Part shown: positions 25,515 to 35,009 of the stretch, piece by piece | Layout: each line of letters starts with the position of its first letter | How positions within the stretch are numbered: the stretch's first letter is position 1 | NCBI GenBank assembly: GCA_040752025.1 | Contig: JBFMFR010000038.1 | Location: 9,668-73,667, forward strand | Source of the DNA: JBFMFR01 sp040752025 | GTDB taxonomy: Bacteria > Chloroflexota > Anaerolineae > Anaerolineales > UBA4823 | DNA length: 64,000 nucleotides | Direction of reading: 5' to 3' | The notes under the pieces: generated by a model | What the model was told of the DNA's origin: nothing | Seen by the model: the letters and a program-made list of their open reading frames with translations, nothing else | Databases searched by the model: none | Program-made: the position numbers and the translations under genes

Positions 25515-26457
25515 CTTTCTGCACGAGTGTGATCAGAGCGCGCCGGGCGCCAGCCCGCTCGAGGGCCCGGGCCACAGCCTGGGCATTTTCGGGCTGCACC
25601 AGGGCGATCATATTGCCGCCCCGCCCGGCGCCGGACAGCTTAGCTCCAGAGGCCCCTGCAGCCCGGGCAGCTTCCACCAGGTGATCCAGTTCTGCGCAGG
25701 ATACGCCCATCTGGCGTAAGAGGGCGTGGTTTTCATCCATCAAGGCGCCTAGGGCCTGGGGCTGCCCGGCTTCGATAGCAGCGCGCGCCGCCTGCGCAAT
25801 TTGCCCCACGCCATCGAAAAGCAGTTCGTATCGAGCTGGTTCTGACTGCCAGGCGCGGCGCAGATCGCCCACGGCAATGGCCGTTGGGCTGGCAAGGCCG
25901 GTATCCCCAACCACCATCATGAAGGGACTCGGCAGATGCAGCGTTTCGACCGGCTGGCCGCGCACGAAATATACCGGCAGCGCATAAGTGATCACGGTAT
26001 TATCGATACCTGACGGCGTGCCGTGGTACAGTTTCTCAACTTCGTAGGCCAACGCAGAGACACGTTCGTCTGACAAAGTCTGCCCCAGGAAAGCGGACAA
26101 GGCCCGGATCAAGGCCACTGAGACCGCCGCCCCTGACCCCATCCCGGCCGACAGCGGGATGCTGGAGGTGATGCGCAGCGTGCAGGCTGGCGGACGCGCT
26201 ACCCCCAATTCGGAGAGCACCAGGCGGGCAGCCAGCGCCAGCGGGTGATCCTCACTCAGCGAGGCCAGCTCCGCCTCCAGGCCCACGTCCGGCGCCTGTA
26301 TTCGCACCGTTCCTGGGGCACTCCCAGGGTTAGCTGTCACGATGGCGCGCGCTCGCACCTGGTTGACCGGGACAGCAACCGCCGGTCGCCCATATACAAC
26401 CGCATGTTCCCCAAACAAAATGATCTTGCCCGGCGCGCTGGCTGTTATCGCTGGCAT
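25492..26457 (-). CDS. mvk: Mevalonate kinase
   Basis: 321 residues of the GHMP kinase superfamily. SAPGKIILFGEHAVVYGRPA is the N-terminal mevalonate-kinase signature, PLSAGMGSGAAVSVALIRAL the ATP-binding GHMP motif, and GAKLSGAGRGGNMIAL the third motif. It converts mevalonate to 5-phosphomevalonate. It overlaps isopentenyl phosphate kinase downstream, and the UbiA gene lies 27 bp upstream. A decarboxylase acting on phosphomevalonate would complete the route and is not in this window. Confidence 0.92.
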   Translation of the reverse strand: MPAITASAPGKIILFGEHAVVYGRPAVAVPVNQVRARAIVTANPGSAPGTVRIQAPDVGLEAELASLSEDHPLALAARLVLSELGVARPPACTLRITSSIPLSAGMGSGAAVSVALIRALSAFLGQTLSDERVSALAYEVEKLYHGTPSGIDNTVITYALPVYFVRGQPVETLHLPSPFMMVVGDTGLASPTAIAVGDLRRAWQSEPARYELLFDGVGQIAQAARAAIEAGQPQALGALMDENHALLRQMGVSCAELDHLVEAARAAGASGAKLSGAGRGGNMIALVQPENAQAVARALERAGARRALITLVQKDEPVRGG

Positions 26458-26484
26458 AAAACTAACCCAGGGTGAACTTCAAAG

Positions 26485-27366
26485 CTAAAAAATATAGAAA
26501 ATCAGCAATATCGACGCGCCCCACAGCAAGACCGTCAATTGCAAGGGGCGGTCTGCCATCAGCACTTCTTCCGGGGCTCCGCCGCTGGTGCCGGATTGGA
26601 GCACGAACTGGTAACGGAAGAAACCATATAGGACGAAGGGGATGGTCAGCATCATGACATGATTGGCGGGCAGATTCGGCGCCGAAAAAGTATACAGACT
26701 GTAAGCGATGATGGTGGTGCTGGCTGCAATGGTGATATATTGATCGAGCATGGGAATGGTATAGCCATCCAATACTTTCCGCGTCAGGTTCGCCTCACCC
26801 GCTAACAAAGCCAACTCGGCGCGACGCTTACCAAACCCGATGTACAATGAGCCCAGCGTGGTGACCACGTACAACCAGGGTGAGAAGCGCGCCACCTGGA
26901 TCAATGTAACCCCCGCAGCTACGCGGAGCACAAACCCTAACGCGATCGAAAACACATCCAGTAAATGGAAGTGTTTCAGCCACTTAGAATAAACGATGTT
27001 TTGCAGCAGGTATACCAGCGCCACCAGGGCAAAAGTTGGCGATAGCAGGTATGACAATGGGAAAAGTACGACGATCAAGGTCCAGGCTGCGCCACGCGCC
27101 ACCGGCAGCGGCAGTTCCCCAGAAGCAATCGGGCGTTTCTTCTTCTTGGGATGCCGGCGGTCTGCCTCGATATCGGCCATGTCATTGATCAGGTAGACCA
27201 CGCCGGAAAGCAAGCAAAAGATCGCAAAGCCCAACATGGCGCGAAACATGGGCGGCAGGTTGTTCAAACCAAGCTGGCGATCGAACACCAGCGCGGCGAA
27301 AATGACTATGTTCTTCACCCATTGTAACGGGCGCATCGCTTTTACCAGGGCAACCAGGATTTTCAC
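26485..27366 (-). CDS. UbiA-family prenyltransferase, decaprenyl-phosphate phosphoribosyltransferase-like
   Basis: 293 residues, about nine membrane helices. MRPLQWVKNIVIFAALVF and NDMADIEADRRHPKKKKRPI match the decaprenyl-phosphate 5-phosphoribosyltransferase branch of UbiA, in which NDxxD and a His-Pro-x-Lys segment bind PRPP and the polyprenyl phosphate. The start is taken as GTG at 27366, with GGAGG eight bases upstream; the longer ORF to 27468 overlaps the divergent tlyA start. It leads the isoprenoid operon, which would supply its lipid substrate. Confidence 0.83.
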   Translation of the reverse strand: MKILVALVKAMRPLQWVKNIVIFAALVFDRQLGLNNLPPMFRAMLGFAIFCLLSGVVYLINDMADIEADRRHPKKKKRPIASGELPLPVARGAAWTLIVVLFPLSYLLSPTFALVALVYLLQNIVYSKWLKHFHLLDVFSIALGFVLRVAAGVTLIQVARFSPWLYVVTTLGSLYIGFGKRRAELALLAGEANLTRKVLDGYTIPMLDQYITIAASTTIIAYSLYTFSAPNLPANHVMMLTIPFVLYGFFRYQFVLQSGTSGGAPEEVLMADRPLQLTVLLWGASILLIFYIF

Positions 27367-27446
27367 GCTACCGGCCTCCTTTGCAAGATGGATCCAATGA
27401 TAGCACAATCTAAATAAAACTGGGATACAGACGCCGGGTGCTCCCA

Positions 27447-27462
27447 TGCTAAAATAAGTGCA
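27447..27462 (+). promoter_or_regulatory. Extended -10 at leaderless distance from tlyA
   Basis: TGCTAAAAT (TAAAAT at 27450-27455) ends six bases before the ATG at 27462, with no Shine-Dalgarno sequence in between. The geometry is identical to that at 5780-5794. Confidence 0.45.
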
Positions 27463-28265
27463 TGGCAAGATCTACTCAACCCAAGAAACGCCTGGACGTT
27501 CTGCTCGTGGAGCGCGGGCTGGTGGAAAGCCGCAGCCTGGCGCAGCGCCTGGTGATGGCCGGGCAGGTGCGCGTGGATGGGCAGATGGTGCTCAAACCGG
27601 CCACTGCCGTTCCAGGGGGCGCTCACCTGGAAATCGACCAGGGTCCGCCCTTCGTCTCGCGCGGTGGAGAGAAACTGGCAGCCGCTTTACAGGCTTTCCC
27701 TGTGCAGGCGGAAGGGAAAGTGTGCGCTGATGTGGGCGCTTCTACCGGCGGCTTTACCGACTGCCTGCTGCAACACAGCGCAGCGCGTGTTTACGCCATT
27801 GACGTGGGCAAAGGCATCCTGCACTGGAAACTGCGCCAGGATCAGCGTGTCATCGTGATGGAAAACACCAACGCCCGGTTCATCGAACGACTACCTGAGC
27901 CGGTCGACTTGGTTACTGTCGACGCTTCGTTCATCTCGCTGAAAGTGCTGCTGCCTGTGATTCACCGTTGGTTTGCCACGAATCGCGGAGAGGTGATTGC
28001 CTTGATCAAGCCCCAGTTCGAAGCCGGGCGCGCCGAAGTTTCGCGCGGCGACGGTGTCATCCGCGACTCGCTCGTTCACCGCCAGGTGCTGCAAGATGTG
28101 CTGGCTTTTGCCCGGCAAGCAGGCTTCGCGGTGTGCGGCCTGGAACGTTCGCCGTTGCTCGGCCCGAAGGGCAACGTGGAATTCCTGGCATGGCTGTACC
28201 TGCCCCCTGACCAGGCGCCTGCTGCCACGCAGATCGATCTGGATCAGATTGTGCCCTGCGAATAA
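27462..28265 (+). CDS. tlyA: TlyA-family rRNA 2'-O-ribose methyltransferase
   Basis: 267 residues. An N-terminal S4 RNA-binding domain (RLDVLLVERGLVESRSLAQR) is followed by an FtsJ-like SAM-dependent methyltransferase (CADVGASTGGFTDCLLQ). TlyA methylates the 2'-hydroxyl of cytidines in 16S/23S rRNA in mycobacteria; some homologues are annotated as hemolysins. Length and architecture are normal. It converges on the metallophosphoesterase gene with a 4-bp gap. Confidence 0.92.
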   Translation: MARSTQPKKRLDVLLVERGLVESRSLAQRLVMAGQVRVDGQMVLKPATAVPGGAHLEIDQGPPFVSRGGEKLAAALQAFPVQAEGKVCADVGASTGGFTDCLLQHSAARVYAIDVGKGILHWKLRQDQRVIVMENTNARFIERLPEPVDLVTVDASFISLKVLLPVIHRWFATNRGEVIALIKPQFEAGRAEVSRGDGVIRDSLVHRQVLQDVLAFARQAGFAVCGLERSPLLGPKGNVEFLAWLYLPPDQAPAATQIDLDQIVPCE

Positions 28266-28269
28266 AGGA

Positions 28270-29334
28270 TCACACAAAATCTACAATCAAGATATCTGGC
28301 GGGCAGTACAGGCGCAGCACCGGTTTCCCTACCCCTGCCCCGGCTGTGACGAACAGGTGGGTTCCGTTTACCACAAAGTGGCCCTGGTTGAAACGCCGTC
28401 CGTAAGCTGAAGGGACCACCAGCGGGCCCAGTCCAGGCACCTGGAACTGGCCGGCATGATAATGACCAGAGAACACGGCTTTCGCCCCAGCCCGGCTCAG
28501 ATCATAGATATTGTCGGCTGTGTGTGACAGGGCCAACACGAATTCATCCGCCTGGACCAGCGGTGGAGACCAGGGAGCAGGCCCCCAGGGCGCTTCGCAA
28601 CCCATCAGGAGGACTTCGTTGCCATCACCTACCTCTAAACGCCGCCAGCCATTATATAAAAGCTCGATACCAGCCTTGCTCACGATCTCGGCAATCTGCC
28701 AGGGTCCAACCCAATAATCATGATTGCCCAGCACAGCATAGATTCCCAATCGACTGGTCAGAGGTTCCAGGACGCCGGGCAGGAGCTGTGCATAACAGGC
28801 CTCTGTGACAAAATCACCGGTGATGAACACCAGGTCGGGTTCCTCCTGGTTCAGGCGTTCAATCACATGCTGGTAATATGACAGTGGGATAGTTTCATTA
28901 ACGTGCAGATCGCTTAGATGGGCCACACGTAAGCGCTCGCCATGCCAGTCTGCCGAGCGCACCTGGTAATGCCGGATGTGCAAGTCAGTGGTCGTAACCG
29001 GGCGGAACAGCGATTGCGGTGGTCCATCGACCGAGACAGGCGGGTCGCCTCGCAGCTTTTTCTGCTGCACGAGCTGTACAACTTCCCCAACACCGATGCC
29101 AACCAATACCAATAAAGGGCTCCAGGCCCACAGGGATGGCCAGGAGATATAACCCATGGTCACAAACCCACCCACGATCAGCACAAACGCCGATGGTATC
29201 GCCGTAGATTTGCGAATGCCATCCTTCAGGTAGCTGAGTGTGCGGTTGATCACAAAAATATAAACGCCGAGACCTGCCATTGCGCCGAGCAGGATAATAA
29301 GACAGAGCATGTAAGAATTTTGCCACCAGATCAA
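28270..29334 (-). CDS. Membrane-anchored metallophosphoesterase
   Basis: About 354 residues. Two to three N-terminal hydrophobic segments (LCLIILLGAMAGLGVYIFVI and AFVLIVGGFVTMGYI) are followed by a calcineurin-like phosphoesterase: HLSDLHVN, FITGDFV, VLGNHDYW, SGHYHAGQ. It resembles YkuE/YaeI-type enzymes, which act on lipid or UDP-linked substrates at the membrane. The start is chosen as TTG at 29334 because GGAGG lies nine bases upstream; the ORF extends to an ATG at 29397 inside the SulP gene, and an ATG at 29310 is also possible. Confidence 0.82.
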   Translation of the reverse strand: MIWWQNSYMLCLIILLGAMAGLGVYIFVINRTLSYLKDGIRKSTAIPSAFVLIVGGFVTMGYISWPSLWAWSPLLVLVGIGVGEVVQLVQQKKLRGDPPVSVDGPPQSLFRPVTTTDLHIRHYQVRSADWHGERLRVAHLSDLHVNETIPLSYYQHVIERLNQEEPDLVFITGDFVTEACYAQLLPGVLEPLTSRLGIYAVLGNHDYWVGPWQIAEIVSKAGIELLYNGWRRLEVGDGNEVLLMGCEAPWGPAPWSPPLVQADEFVLALSHTADNIYDLSRAGAKAVFSGHYHAGQFQVPGLGPLVVPSAYGRRFNQGHFVVNGTHLFVTAGAGVGKPVLRLYCPPDILIVDFV

Positions 29335-29347
29335 CAGCCGGAACCTC

Positions 29348-31645
29348 CTAATTCGACATTGCTTGCAACGTTTCAGTGGTGTGCAGCACACGTTCACCGA
29401 GCACCTGGGCGATAAATCTGTGGAAAGCTATTGCCAGTTGTGGATCTTCGCTTTCCATGCGCTCCATATTTTCTGCAGTCAACCGGTAGACGATGCTGGA
29501 CTGGCTGGTAACCACCGTCGCAGAAGCAGGTGTGCCCAGGTACAGGCCCAACTCACCTACAATCGTACCGGGACCAGTTTTACGAATGCGCACCAGGCTG
29601 CCTTCACCTTCACACCGCACCACAACCTGCCCCTGCTCGATGAAATACAACCCCTGGCTGGGTTTGCCCTGTTGGATCAATACATAACCAGACTCAAACG
29701 ACAAACGTTCCATGTAACATTCAACCGCCCGCAGCAGCGCCATTTGAGTTTGCATGGCCGGTTGCCCAGCATCATCTTGAAGCAGCCGGTCAATCAGTTC
29801 AAGCGCTTGAGGGGAGGTTGGCCGAGAAGATTCTAACCCTTGTCTGACCGTCCTGGCCCGTTCAGCCAGGCCAACCTCTGCAAAGGTCTGGATCACTTGC
29901 TCCTCGCACCATTCGACGCCATGGTCCAGGTCAGGCTCGATGCGCCAGCAGTTTTGATCCTGTTCAGTGCATACATTTCTCATCAATTGCTGCTGCATTT
30001 TGGGCGGCAGGCCGGTAAAAACCAGGACAAGCTCCTGAGTTAAGGCAAATTGTCTCAGTTTGGCAAAACCCAGGATCGCAGAAGCATCCATGCCGGTAAC
30101 CCGGCAAAAATCGAGCACTACGAAGCGAGGCCTGAAGGGGTCAGAAGTATGGATGTGCCGGCGCACCTGTTCTAATAATCCATGCGCAGTTCCGAAGAAT
30201 ATAAACCCTTGCAGTTCGAGGATATAAATCCAGTCGCCTTTCTTGCGTAACAAACCGCGATTCAGGCGGGCGCGCTCAACATTGCTGGAAAAATTGGAGC
30301 CGGAAAGCTCGTGCCTGACCACATTCACGCGACTGTATTCCACCACAAACAGGATCACTGCCAGCCCCAGGCCTAACCCGACCCCCGCCAGGAAGCCAAT
30401 TATGTTGATGGCAATGGTGATCAAGACGACGATCAAATATTCACTTCGCGAGAACTTGAACCAACCTTCGTACAGCCAGGTCACAAGGAAATCCGCGCCC
30501 ATGAAAAACAGCAAACCGCCTAAGACCGGTGTTGGCAGGTAGCTCAAAAGCCCGCCGCCAGCCAGCAACGCCACAACACACACAGCCGCAAGAAAGATAC
30601 CCACCAGGCGGCTGCGCGCCCCGGTACGAAACGCCAGCGTCGAGTCGCTGAGAACATGGTAGCCCACAATGCTGCCCCCCAGGGCGGCCACCACATTAGA
30701 AATTCCCATTACCTTGAGTTCACGATTCAGATCGACATCCTGCCCATACGCCAGTTCGACACCGGTGGTGTTGAGCAAGACCGAGATCACGCTGATGACC
30801 ACCAGGGCCGCCAGATTTCCCAGTTGACCAACCACTACCGGCCAGTTGGTCTCCGCCAGCTTTAACAAGCGCAACGGGGCCCATGGTTCAATGTGCGCTT
30901 GCGACCCCGAACCTAACAACCAGTCCTGCGCGGCGGCCTGTGCCACCGGTATGCGCGCAAACCAAAGGATGAGGTAAAAAGCCAGCACAGCAATAGCCAA
31001 TGTGCCCGGCAAAATCAGGAAATGCTCGTAACGGCGCAGCAGCAGAGTCAAGGCAATTCCCAGGGCCAGGCCCGCCAGGCAGCGAACCAACCAATCCGGC
31101 TGCAGCAGCGCAGGTAAATCGACCCAACTGAACGGGGCATTGACCGTTACAGAGATCGCTCCCTGCACCAGCAGCAGGCCCGAGCCAGCCAGGAATCCAC
31201 CGATGACAGGATAGGGCACAAATCGCACCAGTCTGCCTAAACGGAAATATCCCAACAGGAAAAAGACTGCCCCGGTCAGGGCAGAAGCCAGGCAGACAGC
31301 GGCAAAAAGCGTGGGGAACAGGCTGTTTGCATTTCCAGCAGCGATGCCCCTCGCAATGCTGGCGGCTGTCAGGGCCATCAGGATGGCAGCGCTATCTTGG
31401 ATACCGCAAACCACTCCAGGGAAGGCGCTCAATAGGGCTGCCACCACGCCCAGAACGATGGAACCGAACAACATCATGCCGATCCCAGCCGGCAGAAAGC
31501 TAGAGAGCCTGCCTGTGAAGATCAACGCAGCAAACGCGATCGACACCGTAACGGCGTTGATGCCGGCTACCAGGCCCACTGCCAGACTGGGCAAGGCTCG
31601 CTGCGGGCGAAATTCTCTAACCAGGCGTTCTATGAGCGAGTTCAT
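29348..31645 (-). CDS. SulP anion transporter fused to STAS and cyclic-nucleotide-binding domains
   Basis: 765 residues. About twelve membrane helices of the SulP family cover residues 15-430. A STAS domain follows (IYILELQGFIFFGTA, VVLDFCRVTGMDASAILGF), and the C-terminal 130 residues form a cNMP-binding domain (LIQQGKPSQGLYFIEQGQVV, IVGELGLYLGTPASATV). SulP proteins carry sulfate, bicarbonate or dicarboxylates. The added cNMP-type module may regulate transport. Its ATG overlaps the CocE stop as ATGA, so the genes are translationally coupled. Confidence 0.9.
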   Translation of the reverse strand: MNSLIERLVREFRPQRALPSLAVGLVAGINAVTVSIAFAALIFTGRLSSFLPAGIGMMLFGSIVLGVVAALLSAFPGVVCGIQDSAAILMALTAASIARGIAAGNANSLFPTLFAAVCLASALTGAVFFLLGYFRLGRLVRFVPYPVIGGFLAGSGLLLVQGAISVTVNAPFSWVDLPALLQPDWLVRCLAGLALGIALTLLLRRYEHFLILPGTLAIAVLAFYLILWFARIPVAQAAAQDWLLGSGSQAHIEPWAPLRLLKLAETNWPVVVGQLGNLAALVVISVISVLLNTTGVELAYGQDVDLNRELKVMGISNVVAALGGSIVGYHVLSDSTLAFRTGARSRLVGIFLAAVCVVALLAGGGLLSYLPTPVLGGLLFFMGADFLVTWLYEGWFKFSRSEYLIVVLITIAINIIGFLAGVGLGLGLAVILFVVEYSRVNVVRHELSGSNFSSNVERARLNRGLLRKKGDWIYILELQGFIFFGTAHGLLEQVRRHIHTSDPFRPRFVVLDFCRVTGMDASAILGFAKLRQFALTQELVLVFTGLPPKMQQQLMRNVCTEQDQNCWRIEPDLDHGVEWCEEQVIQTFAEVGLAERARTVRQGLESSRPTSPQALELIDRLLQDDAGQPAMQTQMALLRAVECYMERLSFESGYVLIQQGKPSQGLYFIEQGQVVVRCEGEGSLVRIRKTGPGTIVGELGLYLGTPASATVVTSQSSIVYRLTAENMERMESEDPQLAIAFHRFIAQVLGERVLHTTETLQAMSN

Positions 31646-33417
31646 CCGGCCTCTTTGCTCACCACCGCGGGTAGTTCCAGGCAACTGGGGTGATCGGCGT
31701 CATGATACAGGCTTACGTGCGCCGGACGCGCATCCACGGCGCTCTCCTTGGCAACAACGCCTCCACTGTTGTAATTTTTCTGCAAATGGATCGAGTTCGG
31801 ACAGGTAATCAGCAGGCGCAGGCGGCTGCCCCTGGAAACCTGCCGGGAAAAGAAGGTGAAACTGTCGAATTCGTAACGAGTGATTTCACCCGCTACGACC
31901 AGTTGTTCGCGCTCGAGCGAGTGGCGATAGCGCGCCCGCAGCAGATCCTGAGTCAATTGAATGTGAGAGCCATCCAGCAAAATCTCGGAAAGCGTGACCG
32001 AAAAATCTGCATCGGGTGTATCCAGGGCGATCCACGCCACCAGCTTTACATACCCGGTGATTTCTGTATCCTGCTCGAATGGCTGGCTGTGGTAAACCAA
32101 ACCATTTCCAAAAAGGTTGAACGCATAGCGCTGGTCTGTCAGATAAGCCTTGATCTCCTGGCGTTCCAATGCTGCCGGGCGCGTATCGAGTGGATCATAC
32201 TCATAGTGGTCCGGCTCAGACTGCACAGGTGGCTGGTCCTGCAATATTCCCGAATGAAAAACATCTTTAGCCTGTCCGTGCGTCGAGTTTAGATACAGCT
32301 TGAGGGCCTTGTCGGAAATTGCCTCCAGGCTGTCAGCATACTTCCATGTCTCTGCGCCCATAACGTAGTAAGCGACGCGCTGCTTGAGGAATTCCGGCTT
32401 AGGACCAGCTTTGAGCGTCCAATCGTACCATTCCTTGTGGAGTTTGTTCATATCGAGCATGCAAGCCGGGCCGAACTTCAAACCGCCGAACTCCTGGTTG
32501 GGAGTACGCGTCCCGGCGTGATCCCACGGGCCAACGACCAGGTAGTGAGCAGCTCGACCTTCATCCGAGCCATGCTGCATGTGCATGCGATAATAGTGCA
32601 TTGCGCCTGGTTGGTCGCCATCGTAGTGACCGGTGATGGTCAATATCGGGATATCAATCTTGTGGTATTCCTGCGGCGTAAGCGCCATGCTGTTCCAATA
32701 TTCGTCCGGTATGGGGTGCTGCATCCAGGTCTGGAAATGCGTGGAAGTATTCCCGGCCACCTGGTCCAGGTTTCGAAAAGGTGTGTGACTCAGATAGAGC
32801 TCGCGGAACTTATCGATCCAAAAAGACGCTTCCCCGAACAGGTTGGAATTCGGTGTTACGCCGCTGGTCAGGGTCAGCCACTGGATTTCATAGGGATAGA
32901 AAATGTTCTTGAAGAAGGGGAAATCCACGCCGGTGTGCGCGGCTGCCACCGGAACAATGGCTTTCAAGCCAGACGGGAACTCCTTCAACGCCATCCATTG
33001 ATCGAAGCCGCCATAAGAGCCGCCCCACATGCTCACCGAACCATTGCACCAGGGTTGCTCTGCCAGCCAGGCCACCACATCATGCCCATCCCGGCCTTCG
33101 TTGACGAATGGCTCGAACTCGCCCTGCGAATTGCCCCGCCCCCGGCAGTCGACCAGTACAAAAGCGTAGCCATTCTGCGCAAAATAGTAGGCGCGCGGGT
33201 GATAAGAATCGGCAATATACGGGGTCAGTGTGAATATCGCCGGGACAGGTTCATCTCCCTTGGGCCGGTACACCGTGGCGTTGAGCTGCACGCCATCTCG
33301 CATGGGGATGCTCAGCCCCCACTGGAAATACACATCACGCGCCGCGCTCAGCTCGCCCTCGCCAACCGCGTTGTGATCTTTCTCGTCCGAACCGAAGAGT
33401 AATTTAGGTAGTTGCAT
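31642..33417 (-). CDS. CocE/NonD family hydrolase (X-Pro dipeptidyl-peptidase-like)
   Basis: 591 residues. The catalytic Ser is in MWGGSYGGF (Ser134), VDCRGRGNSQGEF is the family's post-strand motif, and ITGHYDGDQPGA and GPWDHAGTRTP hold the Asp and His. A C-terminal jelly-roll domain (PDADFSVTLSEILLDGSHIQ, RGSRLRLLITCPN) is present as in CocE. Such enzymes are alpha-amino-acid ester, cocaine or acyl-peptide hydrolases. No signal peptide is seen. GGGAG precedes the ATG. Confidence 0.9.
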   Translation of the reverse strand: MQLPKLLFGSDEKDHNAVGEGELSAARDVYFQWGLSIPMRDGVQLNATVYRPKGDEPVPAIFTLTPYIADSYHPRAYYFAQNGYAFVLVDCRGRGNSQGEFEPFVNEGRDGHDVVAWLAEQPWCNGSVSMWGGSYGGFDQWMALKEFPSGLKAIVPVAAAHTGVDFPFFKNIFYPYEIQWLTLTSGVTPNSNLFGEASFWIDKFRELYLSHTPFRNLDQVAGNTSTHFQTWMQHPIPDEYWNSMALTPQEYHKIDIPILTITGHYDGDQPGAMHYYRMHMQHGSDEGRAAHYLVVGPWDHAGTRTPNQEFGGLKFGPACMLDMNKLHKEWYDWTLKAGPKPEFLKQRVAYYVMGAETWKYADSLEAISDKALKLYLNSTHGQAKDVFHSGILQDQPPVQSEPDHYEYDPLDTRPAALERQEIKAYLTDQRYAFNLFGNGLVYHSQPFEQDTEITGYVKLVAWIALDTPDADFSVTLSEILLDGSHIQLTQDLLRARYRHSLEREQLVVAGEITRYEFDSFTFFSRQVSRGSRLRLLITCPNSIHLQKNYNSGGVVAKESAVDARPAHVSLYHDADHPSCLELPAVVSKEAG

Positions 33418-33480
33418 GATGCTCCCTTTCGTAGTGCGCTCTATGGGGGCGCGGGCGACCCTTCAACGAAAATATCGTCA

Positions 33481-33565
33481 CAGTATATCGAAGACAGGTT
33501 CCCCAGGCTGTCCCGGTACTGGACGCTGATATACTGGCCTGTCCGCCCGAACCCCGATTATTATA
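33481..33565 (-). promoter_or_regulatory. Candidate promoter and structured leader of the CocE-SulP operon
   Basis: A perfect TATAAT lies on the minus strand at 33560-33565, about 140 nt upstream of the CocE ATG. Within the predicted leader is a 9-bp inverted repeat, CAGTATATC (33481-33489) and GATATACTG (33528-33536), with a smaller GACAG/CTGTC pair inside. This could be an RNA hairpin or paired operator half-sites; the sequence does not decide. Confidence 0.4.
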
Positions 33566-33611
33566 ACCTCGCCCAGGGTTTTCTATGAGACTCTGTCCGG
33601 CCAACCCGGTG

Positions 33612-34778
33612 CTAACCAGGGTTATGATTAGTTTGAATGAAACGCAGAGGGTCTACGTAGTTGCTCACCACCTGTCGCAGGATCGAGGACCGAATTTTAT
33701 CCGATTGATTTCCCCCGCGCCCAGAGCGCAGTGCGCTCAAATCGGGCCAATGGGCAGGCATTCTCTTCAAGATATCTGTATAGCTGATATCGAAATGCAA
33801 ATGCCAGCCGGATTTTGCTCCGGCTGCCAACCCAATGTAACCAATATGCTGGCCGCGCTCCACTGCCTGGCCGGCACGAGCCAGAATATCCGGATCAACG
33901 TGTCCATAGCGCGAATAAACGATCTGGCGACTGGTTTCTCCACCTGGCAATGTAACCAACGCCTGTGGATGTTGGATCACAATGATGTACCCCCAACTGC
34001 CGGCCCGCCCCGCATAAGTGACCAGACCATCACCAATGGCATACACCGGCTTGCCTTGATCCGCTGAACTGATCCCCGGTAGATTCAAATCGGCTCCGGT
34101 GTGGTATCCGTACGAGTACCAGTTCAGGAAAGGATTCACATCGAACCATTCCCCAGCCCAAACCGGGTATTTGCTGTAGCGAGCCATTCCAGTTGGAAAA
34201 GCTGCCTCTCGCTCTTCCGGTGTACCTACCGGCGAATCGAAACGAGGGCTATCTCCCGGCAAAGCCGTCACGGGCACCCAGCGCACCGGTCCGAACGAAA
34301 TTTCCGTGGGTGGGTCTTCACGAGTAAGATCGTACTGGCGCACGCGACCGATCAAGGGGTGCTGTGCTGGATCCAGGTCGAATTCCCCCAGCGGGTGCCA
34401 CACATCATACAGATCGTGCATATCCACAATCACCAGGATCTCGTCAAGGTGCTGCTCAAGCTGGTATGAATTGTGCACCTTGTGGCAAATCGTAAAAATC
34501 GCTTTGCGAGTGGTGGCATGCTTTCCAGGAATGAAAGTTTCGATCCGATATCTTCCAGCGGGGGTGGAAGGCGGTAAGCTGTGATCCACTGCCACATCCA
34601 TCGTGTCGTTGCTCGGTCGGGCCCAGATGTTATAGGGCTGCTGGCTAAGTGGATCTACCCGCGTAAATGTCAGCCATTCCTCCTGCAAAGCAGTGCGTTT
34701 CAGCGGATCCCCATAATCGAAATAATAAATCGCGAAATGCTGCAAATCATCATTCAGAACGTACACTACATCTGTCAC
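33612..34778 (-). CDS. M23 (LytM-type) peptidase-like protein
   Basis: 388 residues. The C-terminal M23 domain has YHTGADLN (HxxxD zinc ligands) and SGWHLHFDIS (HxH). The N-terminal 200 residues look beta-rich and contain ARPSNDTMDVAVDHSLPPST. These enzymes usually cut peptidoglycan cross-bridges, but no signal peptide or membrane anchor is visible. GTG start at 34778 is supported by AGGAG seven bases upstream. It is a single-gene unit. Confidence 0.82.
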   Translation of the reverse strand: MTDVVYVLNDDLQHFAIYYFDYGDPLKRTALQEEWLTFTRVDPLSQQPYNIWARPSNDTMDVAVDHSLPPSTPAGRYRIETFIPGKHATTRKAIFTICHKVHNSYQLEQHLDEILVIVDMHDLYDVWHPLGEFDLDPAQHPLIGRVRQYDLTREDPPTEISFGPVRWVPVTALPGDSPRFDSPVGTPEEREAAFPTGMARYSKYPVWAGEWFDVNPFLNWYSYGYHTGADLNLPGISSADQGKPVYAIGDGLVTYAGRAGSWGYIIVIQHPQALVTLPGGETSRQIVYSRYGHVDPDILARAGQAVERGQHIGYIGLAAGAKSGWHLHFDISYTDILKRMPAHWPDLSALRSGRGGNQSDKIRSSILRQVVSNYVDPLRFIQTNHNPG

Positions 34779-35009
34779 GGGTTGCTCCTATTTTCGATGG
34801 ATGCCTGTTCTCCAGGTTACAAGAATCATTCCCAATTCCGGCTGGTTATCGAAAATGGTGGTACTCCGGTTGTTACGCACATGAAGTGTAGGCTAATTTT
34901 CCAGGAATTCAGAGATTGACCAGACAACTGGCCCGAATATTGCAACAAAGGATCAAGCAGATTTCGCTTACGAGTACACACCCGAAAAGCATGGAGTAGG
35001 ATACCAGAA

